DNA of 64,000 bases from Nonomuraea rhodomycinica (GTDB lineage Bacteria > Actinomycetota > Actinomycetes > Streptosporangiales > Streptosporangiaceae), in contig NZ_JABWGO010000011.1 in the NCBI RefSeq assembly GCF_013363995.1, positions 1 through 64,000 of the forward strand. Reading direction: 5' to 3'. The notes below the pieces were generated by a model. The model searched no databases and was not told the DNA's origin. It saw nothing but the letters and a program-made list of their open reading frames with translations. The position numbers and the translations under genes were made by a program. How positions within the stretch are numbered: the first letter of the stretch is position 1; each line of letters starts with the position of its first letter. Shown here one piece after another: positions 8,354 through 16,375 of this stretch.

Positions 8354-9154
8354 TCAGGCGCCGGGGGTGCGGCCGTCGTTCAGCCGCTTGATCACCTCGT
8401 CGTGGAGGAGGCCGTTGGTGCAGACCAGGCTGCCGCCCTCCAGACCGGGCCTGCCCTCGACGTCGGTCCAGACGCCGCCCGCCTCCTCGACGATCACCGT
8501 CAGGGCCGCCATGTCCCATGGCGACAGCTCCGGCTCCGCCGAGATGTCGACCGAGCCCTCGGCGACCATCATGTGCGACCAGAAGTCGCCGTACGCGCGG
8601 GTGCGCCAGCAGGCGCGGCCGAGGTCGAGGAAGGGTTCGAGGCGGCCCGTCTCCTCCCAGCCGCCGAAGCTGGAGTAGGAGAACGACGCGTCGCTCAGGG
8701 CGGAGACCTGCGACACCTGCATGCGGGTGGCCCTGGCCAGGCTCTTGCCGGTCCAGGCGCCGCCCTCGGTGGCGGCCCACCAGCGGCGGCCGAGGGCCGG
8801 GGCCGACACCAGGCCCACGACGACCTTGCCGTACTCCATCAGCGCGATCAGCGTCGCCCACACGGGCACGCCGCGCACGTAGTTCTTCGTGCCGTCGATG
8901 GGGTCGATGATCCAGGACCTGGCGCCCCAGCCGGTCTGGCCGAACTCCTCGCCGACGACCGCGTCGCGCGGGCGGGCGCGGCGCAGCGTGCCGCGGATGG
9001 CCTCCTCGACCGCCCGGTCGGCGTCGCTGACCGGGGTGAGGTCGGGCTTGGTCTCGACCTTGAGGTCCACGGCCTTGAACCGGCGCATCGTCAGGTCGTC
9101 GGCGGCGTCCGCCATCACGTGGGCGAGGCGTAGATCGTCGTTGTAACCCTGCAC
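8354..9154 (-). CDS. hisN: Histidinol-phosphatase, inositol monophosphatase type
   Basis: Mg-dependent phosphatase of the inositol monophosphatase superfamily, 266 residues from GTG 9154 (an ATG at 9190 would add 12 unconserved residues). Metal-binding motifs are present in order: GEEFG (about residue 70), IDPIDGTKNYVRG, and SPWDMAAL near the C-terminus. The opening YNDDLRLAHVMADAAD and KVETKPDLTPVSDAD are typical of actinobacterial HisN, which removes phosphate from histidinol phosphate in histidine synthesis. Convergent with the kinase gene, 6 bp apart. A broader sugar-phosphatase activity cannot be excluded. Confidence 0.85.
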   Translation of the reverse strand: MQGYNDDLRLAHVMADAADDLTMRRFKAVDLKVETKPDLTPVSDADRAVEEAIRGTLRRARPRDAVVGEEFGQTGWGARSWIIDPIDGTKNYVRGVPVWATLIALMEYGKVVVGLVSAPALGRRWWAATEGGAWTGKSLARATRMQVSQVSALSDASFSYSSFGGWEETGRLEPFLDLGRACWRTRAYGDFWSHMMVAEGSVDISAEPELSPWDMAALTVIVEEAGGVWTDVEGRPGLEGGSLVCTNGLLHDEVIKRLNDGRTPGA

Positions 9155-9240
9155 GGTTCGCCACGCTACCGTGCCGGGCCTCCCGAGCATCAGGGGCCCG
9201 CGTCGCCTTTCCCGAAAGTGCCCTTCCGGATGGGTTGAAC

Positions 9241-9309
9241 ATGGCTTGGATGCTTTTCGCCGCAGCTGGCTGCGTTCTGGTGTTACTCGTCAGTAGCATC
9301 GGGGCATGA
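9241..9309 (+). CDS. Candidate 22-residue hydrophobic peptide coupled to the thioesterase gene
   Basis: Short frame, ATG 9241 to TGA 9309, encoding one hydrophobic stretch (MAWMLFAAAGCVLVLLVSSI..). GGATGGG at 9228-9234 is a fair ribosome site. Its stop overlaps the next start as ATGA, suggesting coupling. Codon 15 is TTA, a very rare codon in these genomes. It could be a leader peptide, a tiny membrane protein or chance; no homology is claimed. Confidence 0.35.
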   Translation: MAWMLFAAAGCVLVLLVSSIGA

Positions 9310-9752
9310 CGCTCGACGCCGGAGCCCTGCTGCTCCAGACCGTTCCGTTCGCCCGCACCCTGGGCGTCACCTTCGACCACACCGGGGACGGGCGCGCCGT
9401 GTGCCGCCTGACCGACCGCGCCGACCTGCACAACCACGTGGCCGGACCGCACGCCGGCGCGCTGTTCACGCTCGCGGAGTCGGCCTCGGGCGCCGCCATG
9501 CTGTCGGCGCTCGGCGACCAGCTCGCCCGCGCGGTGCCGCTCACGACCGGGGCGACCGTCCAGTACCACAAGCTCGCCAAGGGCGACGTGGTCGCCGAGG
9601 GGCGGCTGCTCGCCGCGCGCGAGGACGTCATCGCCGAGCTGGACGCGGGCAAGCGGCCGGAGTTCGACGTCGCGGTGGAGGTCAGGAACGGGGAGGACGT
9701 GCCGGTGTGCTCGTTCACGTTCACGTGGACGCTGCGGCCCAACCGCACGTGA
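9306..9752 (+). CDS. DUF4442/PaaI-like hotdog-fold thioesterase
   Basis: Single-domain hotdog-fold protein, 148 residues, close to the family's usual size. The segment NHVAGPHAGALFTLAESASGAAM corresponds to the H-x-G-x-x-x-x-x-x-E/D helix of PaaI-type acyl-CoA thioesterases, and the C-terminal VEVRNGEDVPVCSFTFTW strand is characteristic. Substrate unknown. The start overlaps the stop of a 22-codon frame. Four 20-bp tandem repeats begin inside its last codons. Confidence 0.75.
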   Translation: MTLDAGALLLQTVPFARTLGVTFDHTGDGRAVCRLTDRADLHNHVAGPHAGALFTLAESASGAAMLSALGDQLARAVPLTTGATVQYHKLAKGDVVAEGRLLAAREDVIAELDAGKRPEFDVAVEVRNGEDVPVCSFTFTWTLRPNRT

Positions 9753-9820
9753 ACGCGGCCAACCGCACGTGAACGCGGCCAACCGCACGTGAACGCGGCC
9801 AACCGCACGTGAGCGTGGCG
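9741..9820 (+). repeat. Stop-codon-spanning 20-bp tandem repeat, four copies
   Basis: AACCGCACGTGAACGCGGCC is repeated exactly at 9741, 9761 and 9781 and imperfectly at 9801. The TGA of the first copy is the stop codon of the thioesterase gene, and TGA persists in every copy. With a period of 20, the four copies place TGA in all three frames. Confidence 0.95.
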
Positions 9821-9960
9821 GGGACACTCTGAGCGGAGGAACCCTCCGCGCGGGGAAACGTGCGTAAGGAGCCCTTGCGCGAGGAGATGCGTGCAGGGAG
9901 GACCGTGGCCGGTCCGCTGCGCGCAGGGAGATGCGCCATGGCAGCTCGTACGGCGGGCTG

Positions 9961-10042
9961 GTCCGGACGACGGCGGCCGGGGACCTGGCCCGGACGGCGG
10001 TGTCCGGGGACTTGGCCCGGACGGCGGTGTCCGGGGGCGACC
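9961..10042 (-). repeat. Three tandem 27-bp hairpin repeats after rsgA
   Basis: Read on the minus strand, just past the rsgA stop (10049), CCCGGACACCGCCGTCCGGG recurs in three 27-28 bp units (10016-10042, 9989-10015, 9961-9988, the last diverged). Each unit folds into a 7-bp stem (CCCGGAC/GTCCGGG), giving three consecutive hairpins. They may act as a terminator or RNA-stabilising element. The remaining 9821-9960 shows no gene. Confidence 0.75.
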
Positions 10043-10048
10043 GTCGTT

Positions 10049-11098
10049 TCAGGTGGCGGGGGACTCGTCCGGGGCGCCCTCGCGGATCGCCAGCAGGCGG
10101 CGGAGGGACTCCAGGCGCGCCGGGTCGGCGTGCCCGGCCGCCACCCACGCGTCCAGCGCGCACCCGTCACTCAGATGCGTGCAGCCCTTGGGACAGTCGA
10201 CCGTGCCCTCCACCAGGTCGGGGAAGCTCGCGAGCACCGTCTCGACCGACACGTGGGCCAGGCCGAAACTGCGCACGCCGGGCGTGTCGATGATCCAGCC
10301 GCCCTCCGGCAGCTCCAGGGCCACGGCCGACGTCGAGGTGTGACGGCCTCGGCCGGTCACCGCGTTGACGTGGGAGACCGCCCGGTTGGCGTCCGGGACG
10401 AGCGCGTTGACCAGCGTCGACTTGCCCACCCCCGAGTGGCCCACGAGCACGCTGACGCGGCCCTCCAGATGGTCGTGCAACTCGTCGAGCGAACCGCCCT
10501 TGTGCACCACGACGTGCGGGACGCCGAGCGGCCGGTAGAGGGCGAGCAGGTCGTCGGGCGGCGCGAGGTCGGACTTGGTGAGGCAGAGCAGCGGCTCGAT
10601 CTCGGCGTCGAAGGCGGCGACGAGAATCCGGTCGATCATCCGGGGACGCGGCGGCGGGTCGGCCAGCGCGGTGACGATGACGAGCTGGTCGGCGTTGGCC
10701 ACGATCGGCCGCTCGATGCCGTCGGTGTCCTCCGTGTCGTCGGCCGAGCGCCGCAGCATCGAGGTGCGCGGTTCTACCCGCACCACGCGGGCCAGCGTGT
10801 CGGGCTGCCCCGACACGTCGCCGACCAGCGCCACCCGGTCGCCCACCACGATGCCCTTGCGGCCCAGCTCCCGGGCCTTCATCGCGACGACCAGGCGGGA
10901 ACGCTGCCGCGCTCCACGCTTGGCGGCCGAACCCTTGGGCCGCTCCGCCTCGACCAGCGCGGTGTAGCGTCCCCGGTCGACGGCCACGATGAACCCTTCG
11001 ACGGCGTCCTCGTGCGCAGGCCGGATACGGGTCCGTGGCCGTGACCCCTTGCCCGGCCTGACCCGTACGTCGTCCTCGTCGTACTCCCGCTTCCTCAG
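10049..11098 (-). CDS. rsgA: Ribosome small-subunit GTPase RsgA
   Basis: Circularly permuted GTPase that matures the 30S subunit. G-motifs in permuted order: LTKSD (G4), GHSGVGKST (G1), DTPGV (G3). C-terminal zinc knuckle C-x4-C-T-H-x5-C (CPKGCTHLSDGC). The first ATG/GTG is at 10987, but the 36 codons before it read as conserved N-terminal sequence ([38 protein letters not shown]). An in-frame TGA lies just upstream, so the start is most likely CTG 11098, overlapping the previous frame's stop as CTGA. That gives 349 residues. It ends with tandem hairpins downstream. Confidence 0.9.
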   Translation of the reverse strand: MRKREYDEDDVRVRPGKGSRPRTRIRPAHEDAVEGFIVAVDRGRYTALVEAERPKGSAAKRGARQRSRLVVAMKARELGRKGIVVGDRVALVGDVSGQPDTLARVVRVEPRTSMLRRSADDTEDTDGIERPIVANADQLVIVTALADPPPRPRMIDRILVAAFDAEIEPLLCLTKSDLAPPDDLLALYRPLGVPHVVVHKGGSLDELHDHLEGRVSVLVGHSGVGKSTLVNALVPDANRAVSHVNAVTGRGRHTSTSAVALELPEGGWIIDTPGVRSFGLAHVSVETVLASFPDLVEGTVDCPKGCTHLSDGCALDAWVAAGHADPARLESLRRLLAIREGAPDESPAT

Positions 11099-11631
11099 CG
11101 GTCTTCACCCCTGCGATCGTTCCTGTGTGCCTTCAGCGGCCGCCGACCCCGGAGCCCGGGCGTCGAGGCCGCGCGTCCTGCATCCCCCCGCCCGCCGGAC
11201 GGGAGTGACGACACCCTCCGCACCTCCACGCCCGCCCCGAGCGCGCGGGGAGGGGCCGTCGGCTCGGTCTCACGCACCTCGGGCGCGGGGGATGACGCTG
11301 TATGCGCCTTCCCACGCGCGCCGGGCGCATGCACTGCCGCCGTGCACGTCTCCGCGCTCGTTGCGGTCATGTGCGATGTCGCCGCACGTGTCTCCGCGCC
11401 CGTCCAGAAGGTGCGTGATGTCGCCGTCTGTGTCTTCGCGGTCATCCCGGTCGCGTACGGAGCCGCCGCACGCCCCTTCTCGCCCGTCCGGCGCGCATGC
11501 GATGCCGCTGTGCCTGCCTCAGGACCCGTCTCCCGAGCCTGTGGGGACGCCGCGCGTGCCCCCTCGCGTTGCCCGGAAAGGTGCGGTACCGCAGGCCGTC
11601 CTGTGGTCACGTTGCGCCGGGGCGCGTTCAT
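11095..11631 (-). CDS. Candidate disordered repeat protein between aroA and rsgA
   Basis: 178-codon frame starting with an ATG that overlaps the aroA stop (ATGA) and ending with a TGA that overlaps the rsgA CTG start (CTGA). The product is rich in Ala, Thr, Arg, Gly and Pro, with no predicted fold. A degenerate ~15-residue period is visible in the middle (variants of T-G-x-E-T-x-A-A-T-S), matching loose ~45-bp repeats in the DNA. Third-position GC bias is weaker than in real neighbours. The double overlap argues for translation; the composition argues for a decaying or non-coding spacer. Function unknown. Confidence 0.35.
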   Translation of the reverse strand: MNAPRRNVTTGRPAVPHLSGQREGARAASPQARETGPEAGTAASHARRTGEKGRAAAPYATGMTAKTQTATSRTFWTGAETRAATSHMTATSAETCTAAVHAPGARGKAHTASSPAPEVRETEPTAPPRALGAGVEVRRVSSLPSGGRGDAGRAASTPGLRGRRPLKAHRNDRRGEDR

Positions 11632-12905
11632 TGCGAGCCCAGCATCGACGCCCACATGGTCGTGAACTCCGGAAGGGTCTTGCCGGTCGTCGCGATGTTC
11701 TCGACCTCGACGCCCGGCACCGCGAGGCCGATGACCGCCCCGGCCGTGGCCATGCGATGGTCGTCGTAGCTGTGGAAGACGCCGCCGTGCAGCGGGCGCG
11801 GCCGGACGATCAGGCCGTCGTCGGTCTCCTCGGCGTCGCCGCCGAGCCGGTTGATCTCGGTGGCGAGCGCCGCGAGCCGGTCGGTCTCGTGGCCGCGCAG
11901 GTGCGCCACCCCGCGTACGCGGCTCGGTGAGGAGGCCAGCGCGGCCAGAGCGGCGATCGTGGGCGTCAGCTCGCCCACCTCACGCAGGTCGGCGTCGATG
12001 CCCTCGATCCGGCCCGAGCCGGTGACCGACAGCACGCCGTCGTCGTCCAGGTGGACGGTGGCGCCCATGTCGGCGAGCAGGCCGCGCAGCGCGTCGCCCG
12101 GCTGGGTGGTGACGGCCGGCCAGCCCGGGATCGTGACCGTGCCCCCCGTGACCATGGCGGCGGCCAGGAACGGGGCCGCGTTCGACAGGTCGGGCTCCAC
12201 CGTGAGGTCGCGGGGCGCGACGGGGCCGGGCTCGACCCGCCACACGTCGCGCTCGCCGTCGTCCACGCGCACGCCCGCCGCCCGCAGCATCTGCACGGTC
12301 ATGTCGATGTGCGGCTGCGACGGCACGGGCGGGCCGGAATGGCGGATCGTGACGCCCTTCTCGAAGCGCGCCGCCGTGAGCAGCAGCCCCGAGACGAACT
12401 GGGACGACGCCGACGCGTCGATCGTGACCTCGCCGCCCGCGATCGGCCCGCTGACCGTGAACGGCAGCGCGTCGCCCTCCACGCGGGCGCCCAGGGCGCG
12501 CAGCGCGTCGAGGATCGGGCCCATCGGACGCTTGCGCGCGTGCGGGTCGCCGTCGAAGGTCACCGGGCCGTCGGCCAGCGCAGCCACCGGCGGGACGAAC
12601 CGCATCACCGTGCCGGCCAGGCCGGCGTCGACGTGCGCGCCGCCGCGCACCGGGCCCGGTGTCACCCGCCAGTCGACCGAGGCGGAGGTCTCGGCCGTCG
12701 GCTCCAGCGTCGCGCCGAGGGAGCGCAGGGCGGCGACCATGAGGTCGGCGTCGCGGCTGCGCAGCGCCCTGCGCACGGTGCCGGGACCCTCGGCGAGGGC
12801 GGCGAGCACGAGGGCGCGGTTGGTGACCGACTTGGAGCCGGGCAGCTCGACGGACGCGGCCACGGGGCCGGTGGCGACGGGAGCGGGCCAGTGCTGAGCG
12901 GGCAT
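11628..12905 (-). CDS. aroA: 3-phosphoshikimate 1-carboxyvinyltransferase (EPSP synthase)
   Basis: Sixth step of the shikimate pathway: joins shikimate 3-phosphate and phosphoenolpyruvate. 425 residues, normal length. Signatures: [11 protein letters not shown] near the N-terminus (substrate-binding Lys and Arg), GLAGTVMRF (the family LGNAGTAMR motif), [32 protein letters not shown] and YDDHRMA near the C-terminus. It has a consensus -10 hexamer 7 nt before the ATG, suggesting a leaderless transcript, and ends in an ATGA overlap with the next frame, so aroA-ORF-rsgA may be one operon. Confidence 0.97.
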   Translation of the reverse strand: MPAQHWPAPVATGPVAASVELPGSKSVTNRALVLAALAEGPGTVRRALRSRDADLMVAALRSLGATLEPTAETSASVDWRVTPGPVRGGAHVDAGLAGTVMRFVPPVAALADGPVTFDGDPHARKRPMGPILDALRALGARVEGDALPFTVSGPIAGGEVTIDASASSQFVSGLLLTAARFEKGVTIRHSGPPVPSQPHIDMTVQMLRAAGVRVDDGERDVWRVEPGPVAPRDLTVEPDLSNAAPFLAAAMVTGGTVTIPGWPAVTTQPGDALRGLLADMGATVHLDDDGVLSVTGSGRIEGIDADLREVGELTPTIAALAALASSPSRVRGVAHLRGHETDRLAALATEINRLGGDAEETDDGLIVRPRPLHGGVFHSYDDHRMATAGAVIGLAVPGVEVENIATTGKTLPEFTTMWASMLGSQ

Positions 12906-12912
12906 GGGCCCA

Positions 12913-12918
12913 AGCCTA
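12913..12918 (-). promoter_or_regulatory. Likely -10 element of a leaderless aroA promoter
   Basis: TAGGCT on the minus strand ends 7 nt before the aroA ATG. TAGGCT-like -10 hexamers at this distance are typical of leaderless actinobacterial mRNAs. No clear -35 is seen. Confidence 0.45.
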
Positions 12919-12959
12919 TCGGGCCAGGGGCGAAGCGGCCGTCGCCCTGGCCGAAGGCC

Positions 12960-13080
12960 TGTGGACAGGCGTGGAGGATGACCCTCTGTCTGTGGACAGG
13001 GGGCAGGGGGGAGGGGACAGGGGTGGATGGCGGCTCTCTGTCTGTGGATCGGGGGCGGTGGGCGGTCCCGCCTGTGGATC
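12960..13080 (+). repeat. Four TGTGGA-core repeats, DnaA-box-like
   Basis: TGTGGACAG occurs at 12960-12968 and 12991-12999, and TGTGGATCG at 13043-13051 and 13073-13081. All are in the same orientation in the gap between the divergent aroA and SRAP genes. TGTGGACAA is the reverse complement of the actinobacterial DnaA box TTGTCCACA, so the first two differ by one base. The repeats could equally be G-rich tandem decay products. Confidence 0.5.
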
Positions 13081-13179
13081 GGGCGGGACGGCCGCTCTCC
13101 GCCTGGGTGCGGAGGAAGGCGGGCCCCCTGCAGTGGGTGGGAACACGCGAGCGAAAGCCCCACGTGGCAATGTGGGGGC

Positions 13180-13932
13180 ATGTGCGGTAGATACGCGTCG
13201 GCGCGCAAGAAGCACGAGCTGCTGGAGGAGTTCCAGGTCGAGCTCGACGGCGACCCCGACAAGGAGCTGGGTCCCGACTACAACGTGGCCCCGACCAAGA
13301 ACGTCTACGCCGTGCTCAGCCGCGTGCCCAAGGAGGCCGGGCGGGCGGTGCGGCAGCTCAGGGTCGTGCGTTGGGGGCTGGTCCCGGCCTGGGCCAAGGA
13401 CCCGTCGATCGGCTCGCGCATGATCAACGCCCGGGCCGAGACGCTGGCGGAGAAGCCGTCGTTCCGGCAGGCGTTCGCCAAGCGCAGGTGCCTGCTGCCC
13501 GCCGACGGCTACTTCGAGTGGATGCCGGTCGAGGGCGACGACGGCAAGAAGCGCAAGCAGCCGTACTTCATCCGCCCGGACGACGGCGGGGTGTTGGCGA
13601 TGGCCGGCCTGTACGAGTTCTGGAAGGACCCCTCGCGCGCGGACGACGACCCGCTCAAGTGGCTCGTCACCTGCACCGTCATCACCACGGACGCGGAGGA
13701 CGAGCTGGGCCGCATCCACGACCGGATGCCCATGATGATCGAGCAGGACCGGTGGGCCGAGTGGCTCGACCCCAAGCTCACCGACACGGAGAGCGTCTCG
13801 GGGCTGCTGGTGCCCGCGAGTCCCGGCCGGCTGGCGGCGATCCCCGTCTCCACCGACGTCAACAACGTCCGCAACAACGGCCCTGACCTCATCAAGCCGC
13901 TCCCTCCCGAGGAGGCTCCCGCCCTCTTCTGA
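13180..13932 (+). CDS. SOS-response-associated peptidase family (SRAP/YedK)
   Basis: HMCES/YedK homologue that crosslinks to abasic sites in single-stranded DNA. 250 residues starting MCGRYA, so Cys2 becomes the N-terminal nucleophile after Met removal; that fixes the start at ATG 13180. Other active-site elements: YNVAPT (Asn), RMINARAET (Arg), GYFEW (Glu) and RIHDRMP (His). Upstream in-frame codons to 13027 are not conserved. No clear LexA box is seen upstream. Confidence 0.93.
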   Translation: MCGRYASARKKHELLEEFQVELDGDPDKELGPDYNVAPTKNVYAVLSRVPKEAGRAVRQLRVVRWGLVPAWAKDPSIGSRMINARAETLAEKPSFRQAFAKRRCLLPADGYFEWMPVEGDDGKKRKQPYFIRPDDGGVLAMAGLYEFWKDPSRADDDPLKWLVTCTVITTDAEDELGRIHDRMPMMIEQDRWAEWLDPKLTDTESVSGLLVPASPGRLAAIPVSTDVNNVRNNGPDLIKPLPPEEAPALF

Positions 13933-14086
13933 AGGTGTAAAAGCCCGGTCAAGTGGGCATTCGGTGAGAAAAGCGGTGCATTCGCTTACTAGGAGTCACC
14001 GCCACCACCTTGCCCCCCAAGCTCCGCGCGGGACAACCGGGGAGTCCCGCCGCGGGATGCCGTCATTCACCCGGAGGTGCGGATCC

Positions 14087-14419
14087 GTGGAGGTCACGTC
14101 CGCTCGCCAGCGGCTGCAGCAGATGCTCGCCGACCTCGACCGTTCGATCGGCGTGTTACGAGGGGACCCCCTCTCGGTCAACGACCGCTCGCCGGCCGAC
14201 GCCGGCTCCGACCTCAGCGACGCCGACCGCGCCCAGGCCATGCTGGCCGTCGCCACGACGCAGCGGCGGGCCGTGCTGGACGCGATCGAACGCCTCGACG
14301 AGGGCACGTACGGCAGGTGCGTCGACTGCGCCAAGCCGGTGCCGGAGGGCCGGCTGGAGGCGCGTCCCGAGGCGGCGCGGTGCGTGCAGTGCCAGGGGAA
14401 GCGGGAACGCCGCCGCTGA
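14087..14419 (+). CDS. DksA/TraR-type zinc-finger protein
   Basis: Small cytoplasmic protein of 110 residues from GTG 14087, which has GGAGG at 14073-14077; an upstream ATG at 13964 gives an unconserved extension. The N-terminal half is a predicted helical hairpin (ARQRLQQMLADLDRS.., DADRAQAMLAVATTQRRAVLDAIERL). The C-terminus carries a four-Cys zinc finger C-x2-C-x17-C-x2-C (CVDC..CVQC) preceded by GTYGRC. Family members bind RNA polymerase through its secondary channel; the target here is unknown. Confidence 0.85.
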   Translation: MEVTSARQRLQQMLADLDRSIGVLRGDPLSVNDRSPADAGSDLSDADRAQAMLAVATTQRRAVLDAIERLDEGTYGRCVDCAKPVPEGRLEARPEAARCVQCQGKRERRR

Positions 14420-14470
14420 GCGTCGGGACGCTCAGGAGAGGCGGGAACGCCGCCGCCGAGCGTCGGGACG
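14401..14470 (+). repeat. Duplicated 3' end of the DksA-like gene
   Basis: The last 18 coding bases, stop codon and 12 following bases (14401-14430) are repeated 40 bp downstream (14441-14470) with a single change, which turns the TGA of the second copy into CGA. Confidence 0.9.
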
Positions 14471-14474
14471 CGCG

Positions 14475-15263
14475 TCAGGCCTTGCGGGCGCTGGCCACCA
14501 GGTGGATGCCGACCGTGTCGTCGTCGTCCGGGTGCGCCTCCAGCTCCGTGCGCACCAGCCACGTCAGCGCCCGCGTGCCGGAGCCGAGCACGTGGTCGAC
14601 CGTCGAGGGCGACAGCACGGTGCGCGGACGCACCCACTCCACCTCCAGGCCCGCGCCGATGAGCAGCTCCTGCAGCTGCGCGCTGCTGAAGCAGCGGGTG
14701 ATGCTGCCGTCGGGCCAGGGCACGAGCATGACCTCGCCGGTCTGGCGCAGGTGCTGCCACTGGCCCTGCTCGGCCAGGATCGCCATGCCCAGCACCAGCG
14801 AGTCGACGCAGACCAGCACGCGCCCGCCCGGTCGCAGCACGCGCGCCACGTCGCTCATCGCGGACTCGGCCATCAGCTCGATCGACATGGCCCGTTCCTC
14901 GGCGACGACCGCGTCGACGCTCTCGTCCGGCAGGAACGACAGGTCGTCGGCGCGCACCTGGCGCACCTCGCCGGCCTCGTGGCCCGGGGCGTCGGCCTCG
15001 CGCAGCCACGGCTGGCCGTCCACGGTCCGCAGCCTCGCCTGGGGGTCGGCGACCCGCCGGAAGTCGAGCACCTCGATCACGCGGTGCCCGGCCCTGGCGA
15101 GCTGGCCGGACCACCGCCCGCGCCCGCCGGACAGGTCGAGCACCACGGAGGGCGTCGCGGGAAGCCACCGGCTCAACTGCTCGGCCACGACGGCACGGTA
15201 GAAGGTCCAGTACGGTCCGAGCGTCCCTGAGCCGTTCAGTTCCTCGGCCGGAATGGGCAGCAC
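14475..15263 (-). CDS. SAM-dependent methyltransferase
   Basis: Class I Rossmann-fold methyltransferase, 262 residues from GTG 15263. Motif I reads [19 protein letters not shown], followed by an acidic strand end (VIEVLDF). Motif IV/post regions include [15 protein letters not shown] and [14 protein letters not shown]. The substrate cannot be inferred. It is divergent from sigR with a 122-bp gap that holds the sigR promoter. Confidence 0.75.
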   Translation of the reverse strand: MLPIPAEELNGSGTLGPYWTFYRAVVAEQLSRWLPATPSVVLDLSGGRGRWSGQLARAGHRVIEVLDFRRVADPQARLRTVDGQPWLREADAPGHEAGEVRQVRADDLSFLPDESVDAVVAEERAMSIELMAESAMSDVARVLRPGGRVLVCVDSLVLGMAILAEQGQWQHLRQTGEVMLVPWPDGSITRCFSSAQLQELLIGAGLEVEWVRPRTVLSPSTVDHVLGSGTRALTWLVRTELEAHPDDDDTVGIHLVASARKA

Positions 15264-15349
15264 ACGCGACTCCTGGGTTCCGGAAAATGGCTACCAGCCG
15301 GTACGTATGGTTTTCCCCGCACCGGGTCGTTCGTCACCTTCCATCTTGC

Positions 15350-15376
15350 GGGAACAGACGCGGGCACGGGCGTGTT
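15350..15376 (+). promoter_or_regulatory. SigR-type autoregulatory promoter
   Basis: GGGAAC (15350-15355) and GTT (15374-15376) are separated by exactly 18 nt, the known sigma-R consensus GGGAAY-N18-GTT. The in-frame ATG at 15386 lies 10 nt after the -10, so the transcript would start at or next to the ATG (leaderless) and encode the extended form of the sigma factor. Confidence 0.85.
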
Positions 15377-15385
15377 GCGACGAGC

Positions 15386-16102
15386 ATGCTCACACTCATG
15401 GACCCGCTCCCCGGTGGCCGGGCGCCGCAGGACGAGCGGGTATTCTCCCCTGAGTACGGTGTCCCGGCACAACCGGCCACCGGTGATCTTAGGGGGGTGG
15501 GCCTGGTGCCCGCGACAGGCGCGGAGACTCTCGAGCAACGCAGCGAGCGGTTCGAGCGCGAAGCGATGCCGTATCTCGAGCAGCTCTACTCCGCGGCGCT
15601 CCGGATGACCCGCAACCCATCCGACGCCGAGGACCTGCTCCAGGAGACCTTCGCCAAGGCGTTCGCGTCCTTCCACCAGTTCCAGGAGGGCACCAACCTC
15701 AAGGCCTGGCTGTACCGGATCCTGACGAACACCTTCATCAACAGCTACCGCAAGAAGCAGCGGGAGCCGAAGCAGTCGGGCACCGAGGAGATCGAGGACT
15801 GGCAGCTCGCCCGCGCCGAGTCGCACACGTCGAGCGGTCTGAAGTCCGCCGAGGTCGAGGCCCTCGAGCACCTGCCCGACGGCGACATCAAGGAGGCGCT
15901 GGCCGCGCTCCCCGAGGAGTTCCGCATCGCCGTCTACCTCGCCGACGTCGAGGGCTTCCCGTACAAGGAGATCGCCGACATCATGGGCACTCCGATCGGC
16001 ACCGTCATGTCGAGGCTCCACCGCGGACGCAGGCAGTTGCGGACGCACTTGGAGGACTACGCACGCGAGCGTGGCCTTGTCCCCGCGGAGGGTTCCAAAT
16101 GA
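15386..16102 (+). CDS. sigR: Oxidative-stress ECF sigma factor SigR
   Basis: Group IV sigma factor of the thiol-disulfide stress response, held inactive by RsrA. Region 2 holds [14 protein letters not shown] and [25 protein letters not shown]; region 4 holds [44 protein letters not shown]. Both are near-identical to Streptomyces sigma-R. Two starts are plausible. GTG 15506, behind an AGGGGGG ribosome site, gives the short stable form. ATG 15386 adds 40 residues and would be made from the stress-induced promoter, like the unstable sigma-R' of S. coelicolor. Stop overlaps the rsrA start (ATGA). Confidence 0.95.
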   Translation: MLTLMDPLPGGRAPQDERVFSPEYGVPAQPATGDLRGVGLVPATGAETLEQRSERFEREAMPYLEQLYSAALRMTRNPSDAEDLLQETFAKAFASFHQFQEGTNLKAWLYRILTNTFINSYRKKQREPKQSGTEEIEDWQLARAESHTSSGLKSAEVEALEHLPDGDIKEALAALPEEFRIAVYLADVEGFPYKEIADIMGTPIGTVMSRLHRGRRQLRTHLEDYARERGLVPAEGSK

Positions 16103-16365
16103 GCTGCGGCAACCCGCACGAGACCGACTGTCGTGAGGTGCTCGACAAGGTCTACGCCTACCTCGACGGCGAGCTCGAGGAGGGCGACTGCGTCGACATC
16201 CGCGTCCACCTCGACGAGTGCGGCCCGTGCCTGAAGGAGTACGACCTCGACAAGGTGGTCAAGCAGCTGGTCGCCAAGCACTGCGGCTGCGATCCGCTGC
16301 CCGGCGACCTGCGATCCAAGGTCCTCGCGCGCATCGCGCAGGTGAGAGCCGACCTGTCCGACTAA
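16099..16365 (+). CDS. rsrA: Zinc-binding redox-sensing anti-sigma factor RsrA
   Basis: 88-residue ZAS-family anti-sigma factor. Zinc ligands Cys11, His37, Cys41 and Cys44 (motif H-L-D-E-C-x2-C) are all present, as are Cys3 and Cys31; S. coelicolor RsrA forms its regulatory disulfide among these. Oxidation releases zinc and frees SigR. ATGA overlap with sigR ensures matched synthesis. Extra C-terminal cysteines (HCGC, 62 and 64) resemble the Streptomyces protein. Confidence 0.95.
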   Translation: MSCGNPHETDCREVLDKVYAYLDGELEEGDCVDIRVHLDECGPCLKEYDLDKVVKQLVAKHCGCDPLPGDLRSKVLARIAQVRADLSD

Positions 16366-16375
16366 AATTCGGCCC

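Noticed and set aside
13027-13179. N-terminal extension of the SRAP protein
   Set aside because: SRAP needs Cys directly after the initiator Met; MCGRYA starts at 13180 and the upstream codons lie in a G-rich repeat region.
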